Source: Luscinia megarhynchos
Lineage: Eukaryota > Chordata > Aves > Passeriformes > Turdidae
Direction: 5' to 3'
Assembly (NCBI GenBank): GCA_034336665.1
Contig: CM067592.1
Span: 40,289,735 to 40,353,734 of the forward strand
Length of the DNA stretch: 64,000 bases
Shown here: positions 37,611 to 47,935 of the stretch, in pieces
Layout: every line of letters begins with the position of its first letter
Numbering within the stretch: position 1 is the first letter of the stretch
Program-made: the position numbers and the translations under genes
Notes under the pieces: generated by a model
Database searches by the model: none
Seen by the model: the letters and a program-made list of their open reading frames with translations, nothing else
What the model was told of the DNA's origin: nothing

Positions 37611-38430
37611 TGGTTCAGAACCATCAAGGTTGGAAGGGGCCTCTGAGATCATTCAGTACAACAACCAACCCAGCACTACCCCTGTAACTCTAAACCACTG
37701 AACCACATTACCCAGCACGAGATCCAGATGCCTCCTAAGGACCTCCAGGGATGGTGACTCCACCACCTCCCCGGGCAACTTATTCCAATGCCTGAACATC
37801 CTAACCGTGATTTTTTTTTTTCCTAATACCTAATCTGATTCTCCTGTCTCAGCTGAAGGTGATCCCCTCACTGCAGGCACAGCAGGAGACCACCCCCCAC
37901 CTCACCACAGCCTCCTTTCAGGGAGCTGTAGAGGGCAGTGAGATCTCTTGGGCCTGCTCTTCTCAAACCCAGCTCCTCTGCCATTTCTCACAGGACATGT
38001 TTTCTAGTCCTCTCACGAGCCTTGTTGGCTTTCACTGGACGAGCTCCAACACCTCAGTGTGCTGGAGGCATGAGGGGGCCAAAACTGGACTCAAGGTGCA
38101 GCCTCAGCAATGCCAACCCAGGAGGATGGCCACTGCCCTTGTCCTGCTGGCCACACTATTCTTGGTTCACAATTCATTGGCTTTCTTGGCCACCTGGGCA
38201 CACGGTGGGTCACACTGAGCTGGCTCTCAACGAGCACCCCAAATCCTTTTTGCCAAGCAGCTCTCAGGGTGCTCCTCCCCCAGCCTGCAGCACTGCATGG
38301 GTTTGCTAGACTGAAGAGCAGAGCCTTATTATATTACTTGGCCTTACTGAGCCTCATGCAGCTGTCCTTGGCACACTGACCGAGCCTGTCCGGGTCTCTG
38401 CAGAGCCTTCCTACCCTCGAGTACGTCTAT
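37611..38430 (-). mobile_element. CR1 LINE 3' fragment, leftward
   Basis: From left to right the sequence matches the reverse complement of CR1: AAGGTTGGAAGGGGCCTCTG, CTCCAGGGATGGTGACTCCA, CCTCCCCGGGCAACTTATTC, CACCACAGCCTCCTTTCAGG, CATGAGGGGGCCAAAACTGG, TTCTTGGCCACCTGGGCACA and GCAGCTCTCAGGGTGCTCC. At over 800 bp it is the longest CR1 copy in the window. The plus-strand reading frames across it are antisense to the retroposon and are not genes. Confidence 0.85.
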
Positions 38431-38549
38431 GGATCAACTAACACACTTTAGGGGATTTCTTTGTGCAGGATGCATAAGTCTACTTTTAGGTTGGTTGGTT
38501 GGCTGTTGTTTGTGGTTGTTTTTTTTCCCTTTTAATAATTCTCCTCCTC

Positions 38550-38880
38550 CCGTGTCTCCGCCGTAGGCGTTCCGCGGGGACACGGGGACAGGAGAGGGCT
38601 GTCCGTGTCCGCTCGGAGCGGCAGCGATCCGCCGGGCGCCCACGAGGGGTCAGCGCAGGCTGCGCGGTAGCGCGGCTCCGGGCGGCAGCGGCCCCGCCGC
38701 GCTCCGGGAGCGCCGCGCCGCGCCGCGCCGAGCCGAGCTGGGCTGGGCACGGCCCCGGGCAGCGCACGGGCCTGCTCACACAGCGCTCCCGCAGAATCCA
38801 CCCGCTCACGGCTGAGCGCTGTCGCCATGGGATTTCCCCCGCCGTCCCCCGTCTCCCCCCCGACCTTCAGGATGATTTTG
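38550..38880. promoter_or_regulatory. orphan CpG island 3.5 kb upstream of GADD45G
   Basis: About 330 bp are strongly GC- and CpG-rich, including a short GCCGC-type run at about 38,708-38,735, in otherwise ordinary DNA. No protein-coding first exon was recognised on either strand. A short frame with a reasonable Kozak context (GTCGCCATGG, ATG at 38,827) encodes only 19 codons. It could be the promoter of a non-coding RNA, an alternative upstream promoter of GADD45G or a CpG-island enhancer. It begins about 120 bp to the right of a CR1 copy. Confidence 0.5.
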
Positions 38881-41030
38881 AGTTGATCCGCCAAACATCT
38901 GTGCCCACCAGCTAAATGTATTAAAAACGTGGGAGGAAAAGACCAAGACAGCAAGCAGTGGAGACCGACCTTCGCTAAAGTTCAGCTTGCTTATTAGGTG
39001 TCAGAGGTATCACATCTGCAGAGCTGATGCCTTCGAACCAGGGACGGGACCTTGGGCTTGCACAGCTCTCCTTTCTCCTTTGTACACCTCTTCTGCGTCA
39101 GAAGCCTGGTCTTGAGACTATGGTTTGAAATAAGCTGGATCAAGTACCTAGTAATGAACGCTTCACGGCCTTCAGCACCATCTGTGCTAGGAGACCCGGG
39201 AATAATGGGGCAAACTGAAAAGTGTCAAGAAGCCCTAATTCCAGGGTGCTGCATCATTAAGCTGAAATTGGAAGCTTGCATGTCGGATTTAAAAAGGATT
39301 AAGGTGTTAATATGGTTCCATATATCACTTTATTACCTAGACTATTATGTATATTTTACTATTACATGTGCTCTGTTCTCCACTCTGAGTTGCTTTGGCT
39401 TACTAATTCGGATCCATATTAAGTAACTTACTGTAATGAGCAAGTCATCAAAGTCATAGCTGATATCAGCCTCTTTCAAAGCTGTGAGTCATTTCTGGAT
39501 TTCCCACCTATTTCATCAGAAATAGGCTCTTGAATACTTCTAAGAGACATATCATTTAATATATCTTACCATTCAAGCTATTCTTCTGCATTCATCCCCA
39601 TTTATATACTTAGAGAAAAAAAAAAGGAAAAAAAAAAGAGGCAGAGGTATGGACGGTTTTTTTGTCTTTTGAGAATGAACACTACATGCTATGTACACAA
39701 AGCTAATTCCAGCAAGTGGAGACAATTGCACTTGCCTGAATACAGGCCAGGAGATCATTTTCTGGAAACTTCTCACATCGTTTTAAAGAAAGCAAACTAA
39801 GAATTTATGCCCTTCTCAAGCAAATTCAGACTGACAGGTCACTGGTTTGGCTTCCAAGTCAAGAATTCCTTTGCATGTTAGAAGGGTAAAAAGATTCTTG
39901 TGCTTGAGAATTGGTGTTTACAATGAAGAGTTTTCCCCACAGTACTGATAGCTCTGTAGACATCAGAGAAATGTTCTTAGAGAGGCTGGATGTTTTTGGC
40001 AGTCATCATGCCTATGCTGTCACTAGTTTAAAATGGAAACTCGCTAAGTGATTACTGCCAGGTCGAATGCTGTCACCTGTAAGTGTCACTGGGGCACTAA
40101 CTAGAAACAACTGGAAATAGAAACACAGCAGCTCATTAAAGTGGCTCAGTTTGAGAGGCATTTTGGAAACTGCGGTTCTCAAACAGCAGAGTACAGCATA
40201 TACAGTCACAGATAAGACCAGCTTCATCCAGGACGCCCAGTGAAGTACCAGAAAGGACATCCCCGGGTTTGAGCACATTCGAACGGGATGATCCGGCTGC
40301 AGGCTAGGGAACAGCACGGGTGACAAGTCAGAGATGTCTGTCTGTGCAGCCCGCTGGAGTCGGCGCGGACAGGTCGCAATAGCACAGATTACCCCAAGGT
40401 GGCTCTCCACAACCTTGTGACACCGCTCGGGGCTGCGCTGAAGCGGTGACTCGGTGGAGATTAGTCCTAACTGCGAGCTTAAGCCTAAGCGTGTCAGACG
40501 ATGAAGGGACGTGAAAAGTGATTGGCCTTTTAATAGTTACACTCTGCTCATTCACAGCGGGAAAATATGTTTTATTATTGCTCGGTTTTCTGACAAACTG
40601 ATTCAAATCTGAGTTCAGCAATCACACTCGTTTCACTCTGAGTTAATTATGAAGGATGCACTATCCAAATTACAGCTACTTTTAATAAACCCGACTGAAA
40701 AAAATAAAGAAAAATGTGTTCGCTTCCCCCACCGCCTCCCTCCCCGAGGATCATGGGCCAGTACAGCCTGCAAAAAGATTACCAGTGACCTCAGAACAGA
40801 TCTACATCGGGGTTTGCAATCCTGCAACATGAAATCTACACAGCCTCCCTGGACAGGGAGCCTGCTCCGCTGCTGGACTGCTCTCTGGGAGAAAGGTTTT
40901 TCTTGCACCCCATCTGAGCCTCTTGATTCACCTTAGGTTGATTGTCTCCTGCCTCCCCACTCGGCATTGCTGTGAAGACCCTAGTGTTATCTTCTCGATG
41001 ATCACTCCACAGGTTTTGGGGACTGCAGTT
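38880..41030. other. intergenic DNA between orphan CpG island and GADD45G promoter region
   Basis: No coding exon or intact repeat was recognised. A purine-rich A tract lies at about 39,614-39,642. The longest frames are of chance length. Confidence 0.65.
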
Positions 41031-41079
41031 TGCCACGCAAACTTTGGGTTTTGCAGCTTGCTGGCCCCAGGCTGTGCTG

Positions 41080-41410
41080 GCCCTGGTCTCTCAGCCTGCA
41101 GAGCAGGACAGCGCCGCAGCTCTGGACACTTCGGTGCCCTCATATACACTTGCTCCAGTTTATCGACGTGTTTCCCCTGCTGGGGGTGCCCAGACCGGAC
41201 AAACCACATTGCTGCTGTCCCGTGAGTGCTGAGCAGAGGGGGATTATCACCTCCCTGGGCCGGCTGGCCATGCTCCTGTTCATCCAGACCAGGGCACAGG
41301 GAGGCTGTGCTGCAGCCGGGGCCACTGCGGAGCATCACCAGGTGACTGCCCAGTGCAGCCCCAGGACCTTCTCTACAAAGGTGCCCTCGGCCCTGGCGGT
41401 TACAGGGGCT
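41080..41410 (-). mobile_element. CR1 LINE relic, leftward, upstream of GADD45G
   Basis: Blocks match the reverse complement of CR1: GCTCTGGACACTTCGGTGCC, TTGCTCCAGTTTATCGACGT, TGCTGAGCAGAGGGGGATTA, CACCTCCCTGGGCCGGCTGG, CCATGCTCCTGTTCATCCAG and AGCCCCAGGACCTTCTC. It is more diverged than the copies at 34 and 38 kb. It lies about 0.7 kb before the GADD45G transcription start. Reading frames across it are not host genes. Confidence 0.65.
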
Positions 41411-41586
41411 GTCCCATCCCGGCGTTCACATTTGCAGAAACCATATTAGTACAACCTTTTATTTCCTTTATTTTATTGTATTATTTTATTTTTTTCTTTC
41501 TCCCCCCTGCCAACGGTGTGCAGGGAGCGGCCGTGCGTGCACCGCTGTGTCGGGCCGGCACCGCTGGCACAGCTGGCAGTCTCGGG

Positions 41587-41872
41587 TCGGCACCGCTGGT
41601 AGCGCTGTCACTCTGGGCCCGGCACCGCTGTCACTCCGGGCCCGGCACCGCCGGCACCGCTGTCACTCCGGGCCCAGCACCGCCGGCACCGCTGTCACTC
41701 CGGGCCCGGCACCGCTGTCACTCCGGGCCCGGCACCGCCGGCACCGCTGTCACTCCGGGCCCAGCACCGCCGGCACCGCTGTCACTCCGGGCCCGGCACC
41801 GCTGTCACTCCGGGCCCGGCACCGCCGGCACCGCTGTCAGCCCGGGCCCGGCACGGCTGTCAGCCCGGGCCC
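41587..41872. repeat. GC-rich minisatellite with 87-bp higher-order repeat
   Basis: The array is built from a 23-bp unit (GGCACCGCTGTCACTCCGGG + CCC) and a 32-bp form of the same unit carrying an extra 9 bp (GGCACCGCC or AGCACCGCC at the front). The order is 23-32-32, 23-32-32, 23-32-23, with unit starts at 41,621, 41,644, 41,676, 41,708, 41,731, 41,763, 41,795, 41,818 and 41,850. Blocks 41,621-41,707 and 41,708-41,794 are two identical 87-bp copies. The last two units carry TCAGCCC instead of TCACTCC. A diverged unit precedes the array. 87 is divisible by three, which explains the open plus-strand frames here; they are not genes. Confidence 0.95.
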
Positions 41873-41904
41873 GGCGCGTGCCTGCGCGCCCCCCCGTGCC
41901 CGCC

Positions 41905-41912
41905 CCACGTGG
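41905..41912. promoter_or_regulatory. palindromic E-box CCACGTGG
   Basis: A perfect CACGTG E-box at 41,906-41,911, flanked by C and G, suits USF or MYC-family proteins. It is about 170 bp upstream of the predicted start, between the minisatellite and the core promoter. Function is inferred. Confidence 0.45.
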
Positions 41913-41977
41913 CCTCCCGGCACGAGCCGTTCTTTGCCGCCCCCCGCCCCCCCGCGCTTCCTCTCCGGCGCGCGCCG

Positions 41978-42080
41978 ATTAGCATAATAAAGCCGCCCCT
42001 TTCTCCCCCGCCGGCCAATGGGAGGCCGGGAGGCGCCCGCGAGGGCTATAAGTAGCGCACGGCTGCCGGCTGCCGCTTCA
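41978..42080 (+). promoter_or_regulatory. GADD45G: GADD45G core promoter: octamer, CCAAT box, TATA box, start site
   Basis: An octamer-type site (ATTAGCAT, reverse ATGCTAAT) lies at 41,978-41,985, a CCAAT box in GGCCAATGGGAGG at 42,015-42,019 and a TATA box TATAAGTAG at 42,047-42,055. An initiator-like TTCAGA with its A at 42,080 falls about 33 bp after the TATA box and is the likely start. The 5' UTR would be about 68 nt. Octamer plus CCAAT sites are known to mediate p53-independent induction of the paralogue GADD45A, so the layout suggests similar stress-responsive control; that transfer is inference. Confidence 0.75.
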
Positions 42081-42147
42081 GAGCTCTCGCGGGGTGCGCG
42101 CAGGGAGGGCTGAGGGAGCCGCTGCCGCGCTGTGGGGACTAACTGCT

Positions 42148-43190
42148 ATGACTCTGGAGGAGATCCACGGACAGCAGCCCATGCCGGCGGGCCACGACTG
42201 GTACGTGCGGGTGGGCTCCGGGGAGCCGAGGAAAGCGGGAAGCGGGCGGTTTCGGGGTGGCGGCGGTGGCGGCGGCACGGCGCTGACCGTGTGTCCTCTC
42301 TCGGCCCGCAGGATGCAGGGCGCCGGCACGGCCCTCCACGAGCTGCTGGTGTCGGCGCAGCGCCGAGGCTGCCTCACCGCCGGCGTCTATGAGTCGGCCA
42401 AGCTGATGAATGTGTAAGTAGGGCGGCGGGGGTAGGGGGAGCGTGTAGCTCAGCCCGGCGGGGCTGTGGGGCTGCCGGCGGCGACCGTGGGGCTCATCAG
42501 GCTGCTCCCCTCTTGCAGCGACCCCGACAACGTCGCGTTCTGCGTGCTGGCCGCCGACCAGGAGGACGAGGGGGACATCGCCCTGCAGATCCACTTCACT
42601 CTGATCCAAGCCTTCTGCTGCGAGAACGACATCGACATCGTGCGGGTGAACGACGTGGCCAAGCTGGCGGCCATCGTGGGGCACAGCGAGGACTCCGGGG
42701 AGCCGCGGGATCTGCACTGCATCCTCATCACGGTGGGTGTCCTGCGGGCGGCGAGCGCTGTGCCCCCGGCAATGCCGCCAGAGCCGGCCGGGCCGCCCCT
42801 TCTCCCGCTGCGGGTGGTCGAGTCCTCTGCTGGGCACGGACAGGGCGCTTGGCACGCAGCGAGTCAGCTGAGTTGTAGTAGGAGGAGGAGGCAGAACTTC
42901 TCGTAACTGGATTTCCTCCGTTGTCCGCCAGGGCAGCATCTTCGCTTCCTGTCTTGTCTGTGTCAGGACAGAAACTGTCTGGAAGTGCCTTCAGTTCTAA
43001 GCTAATGCTTCTGTAAATATTGTGATGACCTCAGCTGGCAGGCAGCACTGACGGTGTGCAACTTTTTTCTTTCTTGCAGAACCCGAATGAGGAAGGGTGG
43101 AAGGACCCAGCTCTGGAGAAGCTGAACTTGTTTTGCGAAGAGAGCCGAAATGTCAATGACTGGGTGCCAACCATCACCCTGCCTGAGTGA
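42148..43190 (+). CDS. GADD45G: growth arrest and DNA damage-inducible protein GADD45 gamma (four coding exons)
   Basis: The coding exons are 42,148-42,200, 42,312-42,413, 42,519-42,732 and 43,080-43,190, joined by three GT-AG introns of 111, 105 and 347 nt. Spliced, they give 159 codons, the same length as mammalian GADD45G. Codons 18 (W) and 52 (V) are split by introns 1 and 2. The protein starts [10 protein letters not shown], has the acidic DQEDEGD at residues 65-71, the conserved [16 protein letters not shown] at 86-101 and ends [11 protein letters not shown]. It belongs to the small acidic GADD45 branch of the L7Ae/L30e-like fold. Family members bind and activate the kinase MEKK4/MTK1, feeding p38/JNK signalling, and interact with CDK1, p21 and PCNA in the nucleus. 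The start has G at -3 and is the first ATG after the predicted start site. No frameshift or missing exon is seen. Confidence 0.98.
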
Positions 43191-43752
43191 TGGTCACCTG
43201 GTGCATTGGGGAGGCTAAAACCTTTGTTGCATTCTCAACGTGCTGTGCGTTCACCAAAATGTGCAACAAGCTGCTGATTCCATGGATTAGCCTGGTCAAG
43301 AGACTGGATTAAAGTCGCTCAGACTGGCATGCAGTGGGCTCTTACAGAGGAGAAAGAGGAAAACAGCTCATCTCACCAGTGAGCCTCAGTAGGCTGCAAC
43401 CGTGGAGAGGCTGACCTACCATGGAACTGAAAGTATTGCAAGTTTGGCTATGTGGAGCTGTTTCAGAAGGGAGAGGGAAAGTTGAGGGGAGTGGGCCAAA
43501 ACTTTCCAGAAGGACTGGATAGAGTACTGTAACTAGGAACTGTTGGTGCTGTCTGCAAAACACAAGAGAAGTATCAATATTTATGGAGTATTGGGGATTG
43601 ATTACTAAGACAAATGCAGATATTCCAAAGCAGACAGACTTCAACAGGCCTCTTGGGTCACTCTGCATATCTGTTTTAGTACTGCAATAACTTTTATTGA
43701 AATATTTGCTGCTATTGAAGCTTTCATAATAAATTTTTGACAATTAATTTCT
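43191..43752 (+). other. GADD45G: GADD45G 3' UTR
   Basis: Non-coding sequence follows the TGA at 43,188-43,190. A proximal poly(A) signal variant ATTAAA lies at 43,308-43,313 and the canonical AATAAA at 43,728-43,733, with a T/G-rich stretch after it. The main mRNA end is expected near 43,745-43,755. One ATTTA pentamer at 43,579-43,583 fits the short-lived mRNAs typical of this family, though one copy is weak evidence. Confidence 0.75.
43728..43733 (+). terminator. GADD45G: GADD45G distal poly(A) signal AATAAA
   Basis: Canonical AATAAA about 540 nt after the stop codon, followed by T-rich sequence and then TGGGGCTGTCTTGCTTGCTG, a plausible GT-rich downstream element. Confidence 0.75.
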
Positions 43753-44199
43753 GGGGCTGTCTTGCTTGCTGGGTGTGGGAAAGCATGTCAGTGAAATACT
43801 CATGTTTTGCTTGTGTGCTGTAGTCAAAGATCTACTCCACAGTAATGGAGTTATTGCTCAAATACTTTCCTGGGCTGGCTGAATGAAGTGCTGTGCTGTC
43901 CAAGCTGATAATTCAACCTTTTACCCTCTTGCAACAGCTGCTTATCGCAACAGCTTGCAAGACTAAGGAGTCGCATGCCTAATGAGCTCACTTATTGTAA
44001 TGGGAGGTCTTTGTAGTCTGCTGGAGGAACACAATGCATGTTAGAAACATGGATTTTTGGAATACAGACCTCCAGTAAATTGCATCATTGATTCTTAAAT
44101 ATGACTTAGATGCATTCAGAGCTGACGTGTTTCCACTTGACAGAAGCAGCTTAAACATGATGGGGGGGCTGTAAAACTCCTTAGATGTCAAACACATCT

Positions 44200-44830
44200 A
44201 ACATTTGCTTTGATTAGAATGACATCATTAAATCTAAAACTAGCAAATGGTGAATAAACATCACATCTGCCACAAGCTGCTCTCTGATTGCCATATGCTG
44301 TAACAATAGAAGCTGTCAGTCCAGAAGCCAATTTTGCAAAACCTAATTGCATGACAACACCAAATTAAGTCCAAAACAATTTAAGGATGGTGTGGCCTTT
44401 TTTTAGAGATCCTGTCATGAAAAGTTAATATGGGTGGGTTGATTTGGCCCCGCGTTAAAAGGGAAAACATCACCCCATTTTTTGTGCACAAACTATGCAT
44501 GTGCTCCAGGACTTGACACTAAAATGGCACAGTAATAATCCCCTCTCCACAGAGCAAGAAAGCTAAACTACTCACTTCCTTTATAGGCACTAAAACCACT
44601 CAGTTATCACAATTGCATTTCCTCTGGGCTGGCTTGCAGTGATTGACAGTAGCACTTGCTGAAAAGTGGTCATTTCCACTTGAGCAAGGAAACTGCTTGC
44701 TCTCAGTTTCATTGTTCCTGATAAGGGAAGTTCAAATTCAGCTCCAGCATTCCTGGAATATGCTTCCTTGTAGAGGAGGTATCTAGCAGCACTTGGCCTT
44801 TGTTACTGTGTCATGAGAGGCTGTAGGCTG
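44200..44830. promoter_or_regulatory. candidate enhancer downstream of GADD45G
   Basis: This non-repetitive stretch, about 0.5-1.1 kb past the end of GADD45G, contains exact matches to developmental factor sites: TGATTGACAG, the PBX-MEIS/PREP decamer, at 44,640-44,649; TTCCTGGAA, a STAT-type site, at 44,750-44,758; and SOX-like CATTGTT near 44,710. The motifs are seen; enhancer activity is inferred and conservation could not be tested. Confidence 0.3.
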
Positions 44831-47800
44831 GCAGCATAACCAGAGTTTAGGCTGAAGTAAACACTATGGGGGCCTCAGACCTCTCTAAGTATTCATTTTT
44901 GTCCTTAAGTTACAGGAGTTTCTGCACAGCCTGTTTTTCTACTTAACCTGCACTTAGCAACTGGTGTCTGTCTAGGACTTTGCAAAAAGTCACATGGAGA
45001 AGCAAGAGAATAAACAGCTCTGGCAGCTGTGATAACAGAAACTGCCTTTAAGGCAGTTGCCTTGATACAGAGAACATATCAAATGTGAGTCCTTTATTAG
45101 ACATTTTTATATTTTTCTCTTAGCAAATGCAGGTTTCTTCATTTTGCAGCCAAGAAACATATTTCTGTTCTTTGCTTGGGGCCTAATCAGTACTCAGAGC
45201 CAAGAACAGATTAAAGTGGACTGTCCTGAAATCAACTTTCATGTGAAGTGTAAGCAGTACTTTACAGCCTTGAGTGGTTTAAACAAGCCTGAGAAGACTA
45301 AAGGAAGTTCTCACGCATGTATACAATTACATAAATCATTAAATTATAGCAGAGAGTAAGTGTAACTGGTCTGTTGACTGGGACAGTAGGCATAGATAGT
45401 GGTACCTGGTAGGGAGTTTAACTTTCCAGCTTTTATGGAAGGTGTATACTATGCAGGAAACAATAAAATTAGTGGGGCAACACCAAAATACCCTTGTGAG
45501 CATGTTTCCTCCAGTCTCATGAAAGGTGGGAGGATGACCTTCTCCTTTAGCCTTGTGAAAATATAAGCTGTGCCCCATGAGAGGTACACAATTTTTTTAG
45601 TGACCTATACAATCTCCTGAAATCCCTTCTTGATCACTGCAAATACACTGTAATGCAAATTGCACAAAAGCGAACGAGCCTGCAAATGTTATTAATACAG
45701 TGCTGCAACCAAAGGCAGCTCTGACGTGCAAGTTATGTGCTGCTGCAAGTGTCTGTAATGATCAACGCTACTTAATGTAGCAAAAACTCAGCAGCTGGTA
45801 TCTACATTTTCACATGCTCAGATATATAACTGCGCAAAGAGCAACTATACATTTGTTAAAGATAGAGAGGAGACTTGGGTATTAGTGACTGCAGTGAGGA
45901 CAGCTGCTCCAGTGATGGGTGGCTCGCCAGATGTCCAGGATGTTTTGTCAAGTACCTGGGAGATCTGGAGGTTGGGACACTAGTCTCTTGTGTCTGTGAG
46001 CAATATGCCCTGAGTCTTTTGCCTTCCCAGAAAACAGAAGTACCCAGGAAAGAGGCACTATGGGTTTCCAGAACCACTGGGAGCTCTGCCAAGGTGCTCC
46101 CCTCCCAGCTGTGTTGCACAGTCTGCGCAGGCTGGCTTGTGCTGTGCCATGGTGGCCACGCCAGGGAGCTCTGGGGAGGAGACTCAAGTTAGTAGATGTT
46201 AATAATAAAGGTGGTTCTTCAGGACATGACCAGCTGACAGACATGGCACGAGGTGCAGGACATGGAGTGGAGTTACAGAGTGGTGGTGCTTCTGGCTTTG
46301 CTTTCCGTCAAACTCTTCACTTGTGTGCTACTAGGTGATAAAAACCATGTATTTCAATATTGTCATCATTAGCTTTGGTGTTGTGCTGACTATATTTCTA
46401 GGTACATTTTTAATGAAGTGATGCATGAAGTTTAATTTCAATTTTTTGAGCAATAACTTTGCATTTTTTCTGTGTATCTATTTCACCATCTAATGGTAAC
46501 GACTGACAGGAATTTCCCTTCCTATGTGGTTTCCTTCTCTTAATGGTGATTTCTTCCTGCTGCACTTCTGTGCATCACTTTACCTTGCTCTCTTTGTGGT
46601 TATAGATAGCCATCTCTTCAGATGCCTGACAGTTTTATTTTGTGCTATATTAACAGCATTATCATCTTATCAGGACATATGTATGAATACCGGCACACAG
46701 TTGCTGTAAACAATGCTTCCTCTTTTCCTGTGGAGTAGAAAATACAAAAAGAAAGTTAATAAAGGGAATATTATGAACAGGAAGGCAAACTAAAACAAAA
46801 CAAAGCTTGCATAAAATCTGTGCATATGCTAGATAATATAAACAGTGTTTATAGCCCTGGATGCTCAGGGAAGGAGCTTAGATTTGCGCAGACTGGTGGA
46901 GTTTTTGTTATACATGGAGACTGTTTGAATTAATGCATGCTCTGTAAGGAAATCTTTGCAAAATTGCCAGTGCCAGAAACATGCCATAGCACTGCTGTCT
47001 GAGACACAAGGGAGACCTGGCTCATCTCAACAAATCTGTTTATGCCAGCTCTCCGATCCCCTGACATCAGGAGGAAAGAGCAGTGTGTGCCCGTGTTAGA
47101 ACATGGCAGGTATGCAGACAGTATCTTGCAAGTGGAAGCAAGTGCCATCACATGTGTGTGCAAGAGAGATGTGTGTGGAAGGATGTGTGATTGTTGTATT
47201 CCTTGTAGGGGCAGAGCTTGTGGACAGCTGGGCTCATGACTATGCATCCACAAGGCTCCATTCACTGCAAAGCAGCAGAATCCAAGGCTGGTGGAGGGAT
47301 GGAGCTGTACAGACAGTACATGCACCTCACCAGAGCCATTCTTGCTACAGATTTTATGAAAACTGCTTTTCATTCCTGCTTATTCCTTATCTATTTCATC
47401 ACGGCAGTGATGATTTACTCACTTAGTAAAGTCTGAACATGCAACAATAGGGTATTGAAAAAGCTGCATTAATACTTCTTTTAGAATAATACTAAATTAT
47501 ACTAAATTTAGAGTGAATACTCGTATTATTCTGCATTGCTCTGCAATAAGATATTGTTATACACAATCTGACTATTGGAATGTATGTGAAATATTGGTTT
47601 GAATGTATCATTATCTTTAAATGTATGATCAGATCCCATACATCACAGTTATAATGGATACAATATACCCTCCAGTCTTCCATTTCACTGGCATACGATT
47701 ATTTTGGCATGCTTATTTTCTTTTTATGCCTGAAACATTGCAATCAAAGTTATTTCCTTCTGTGTGTATAATCCTCTCTATAGAGCTGACTTTACTTTGA

Positions 47801-47867
47801 AATCATGACTTTGCAATGTTAGTATCAACACACACTGCTAATTCCAAATTACTTTGTTCAACTGGTT

Positions 47868-47935
47868 TTTTTTGTTTGGTTGGTTTGGAATTTTTTTGTT
47901 CTTGTTTTTGTTTTTGTTTTGTTTGTTTGGTTTCA
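47868..47935. repeat. T/G-rich low-complexity tract
   Basis: Irregular runs of TTTG, TTTTTG and TTGG. Directly visible in the sequence. Confidence 0.8.

Larger units (their letters stand above)
41520..42900 (+). promoter_or_regulatory. GADD45G CpG island
   Basis: GC- and CpG-rich DNA begins about 0.5 kb before the transcription start, where the minisatellite forms its left part, and continues through exons 1-3 into intron 3. This is the usual arrangement for GADD45 family genes. Confidence 0.8.

Noticed and set aside
37859..38379. Overlapping plus-strand frames of 89-123 codons
   Set aside because: Antisense to the leftward CR1 copy.
41353..41987. Plus-strand frames of 209 and 146 codons with repeated peptide
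   Set aside because: Generated by the 87-bp minisatellite, whose period is divisible by three. They lie upstream of the GADD45G start site.
42139..42939. Minus-strand frame of 266 codons
   Set aside because: Antisense shadow of the GADD45G exons and GC-rich introns.
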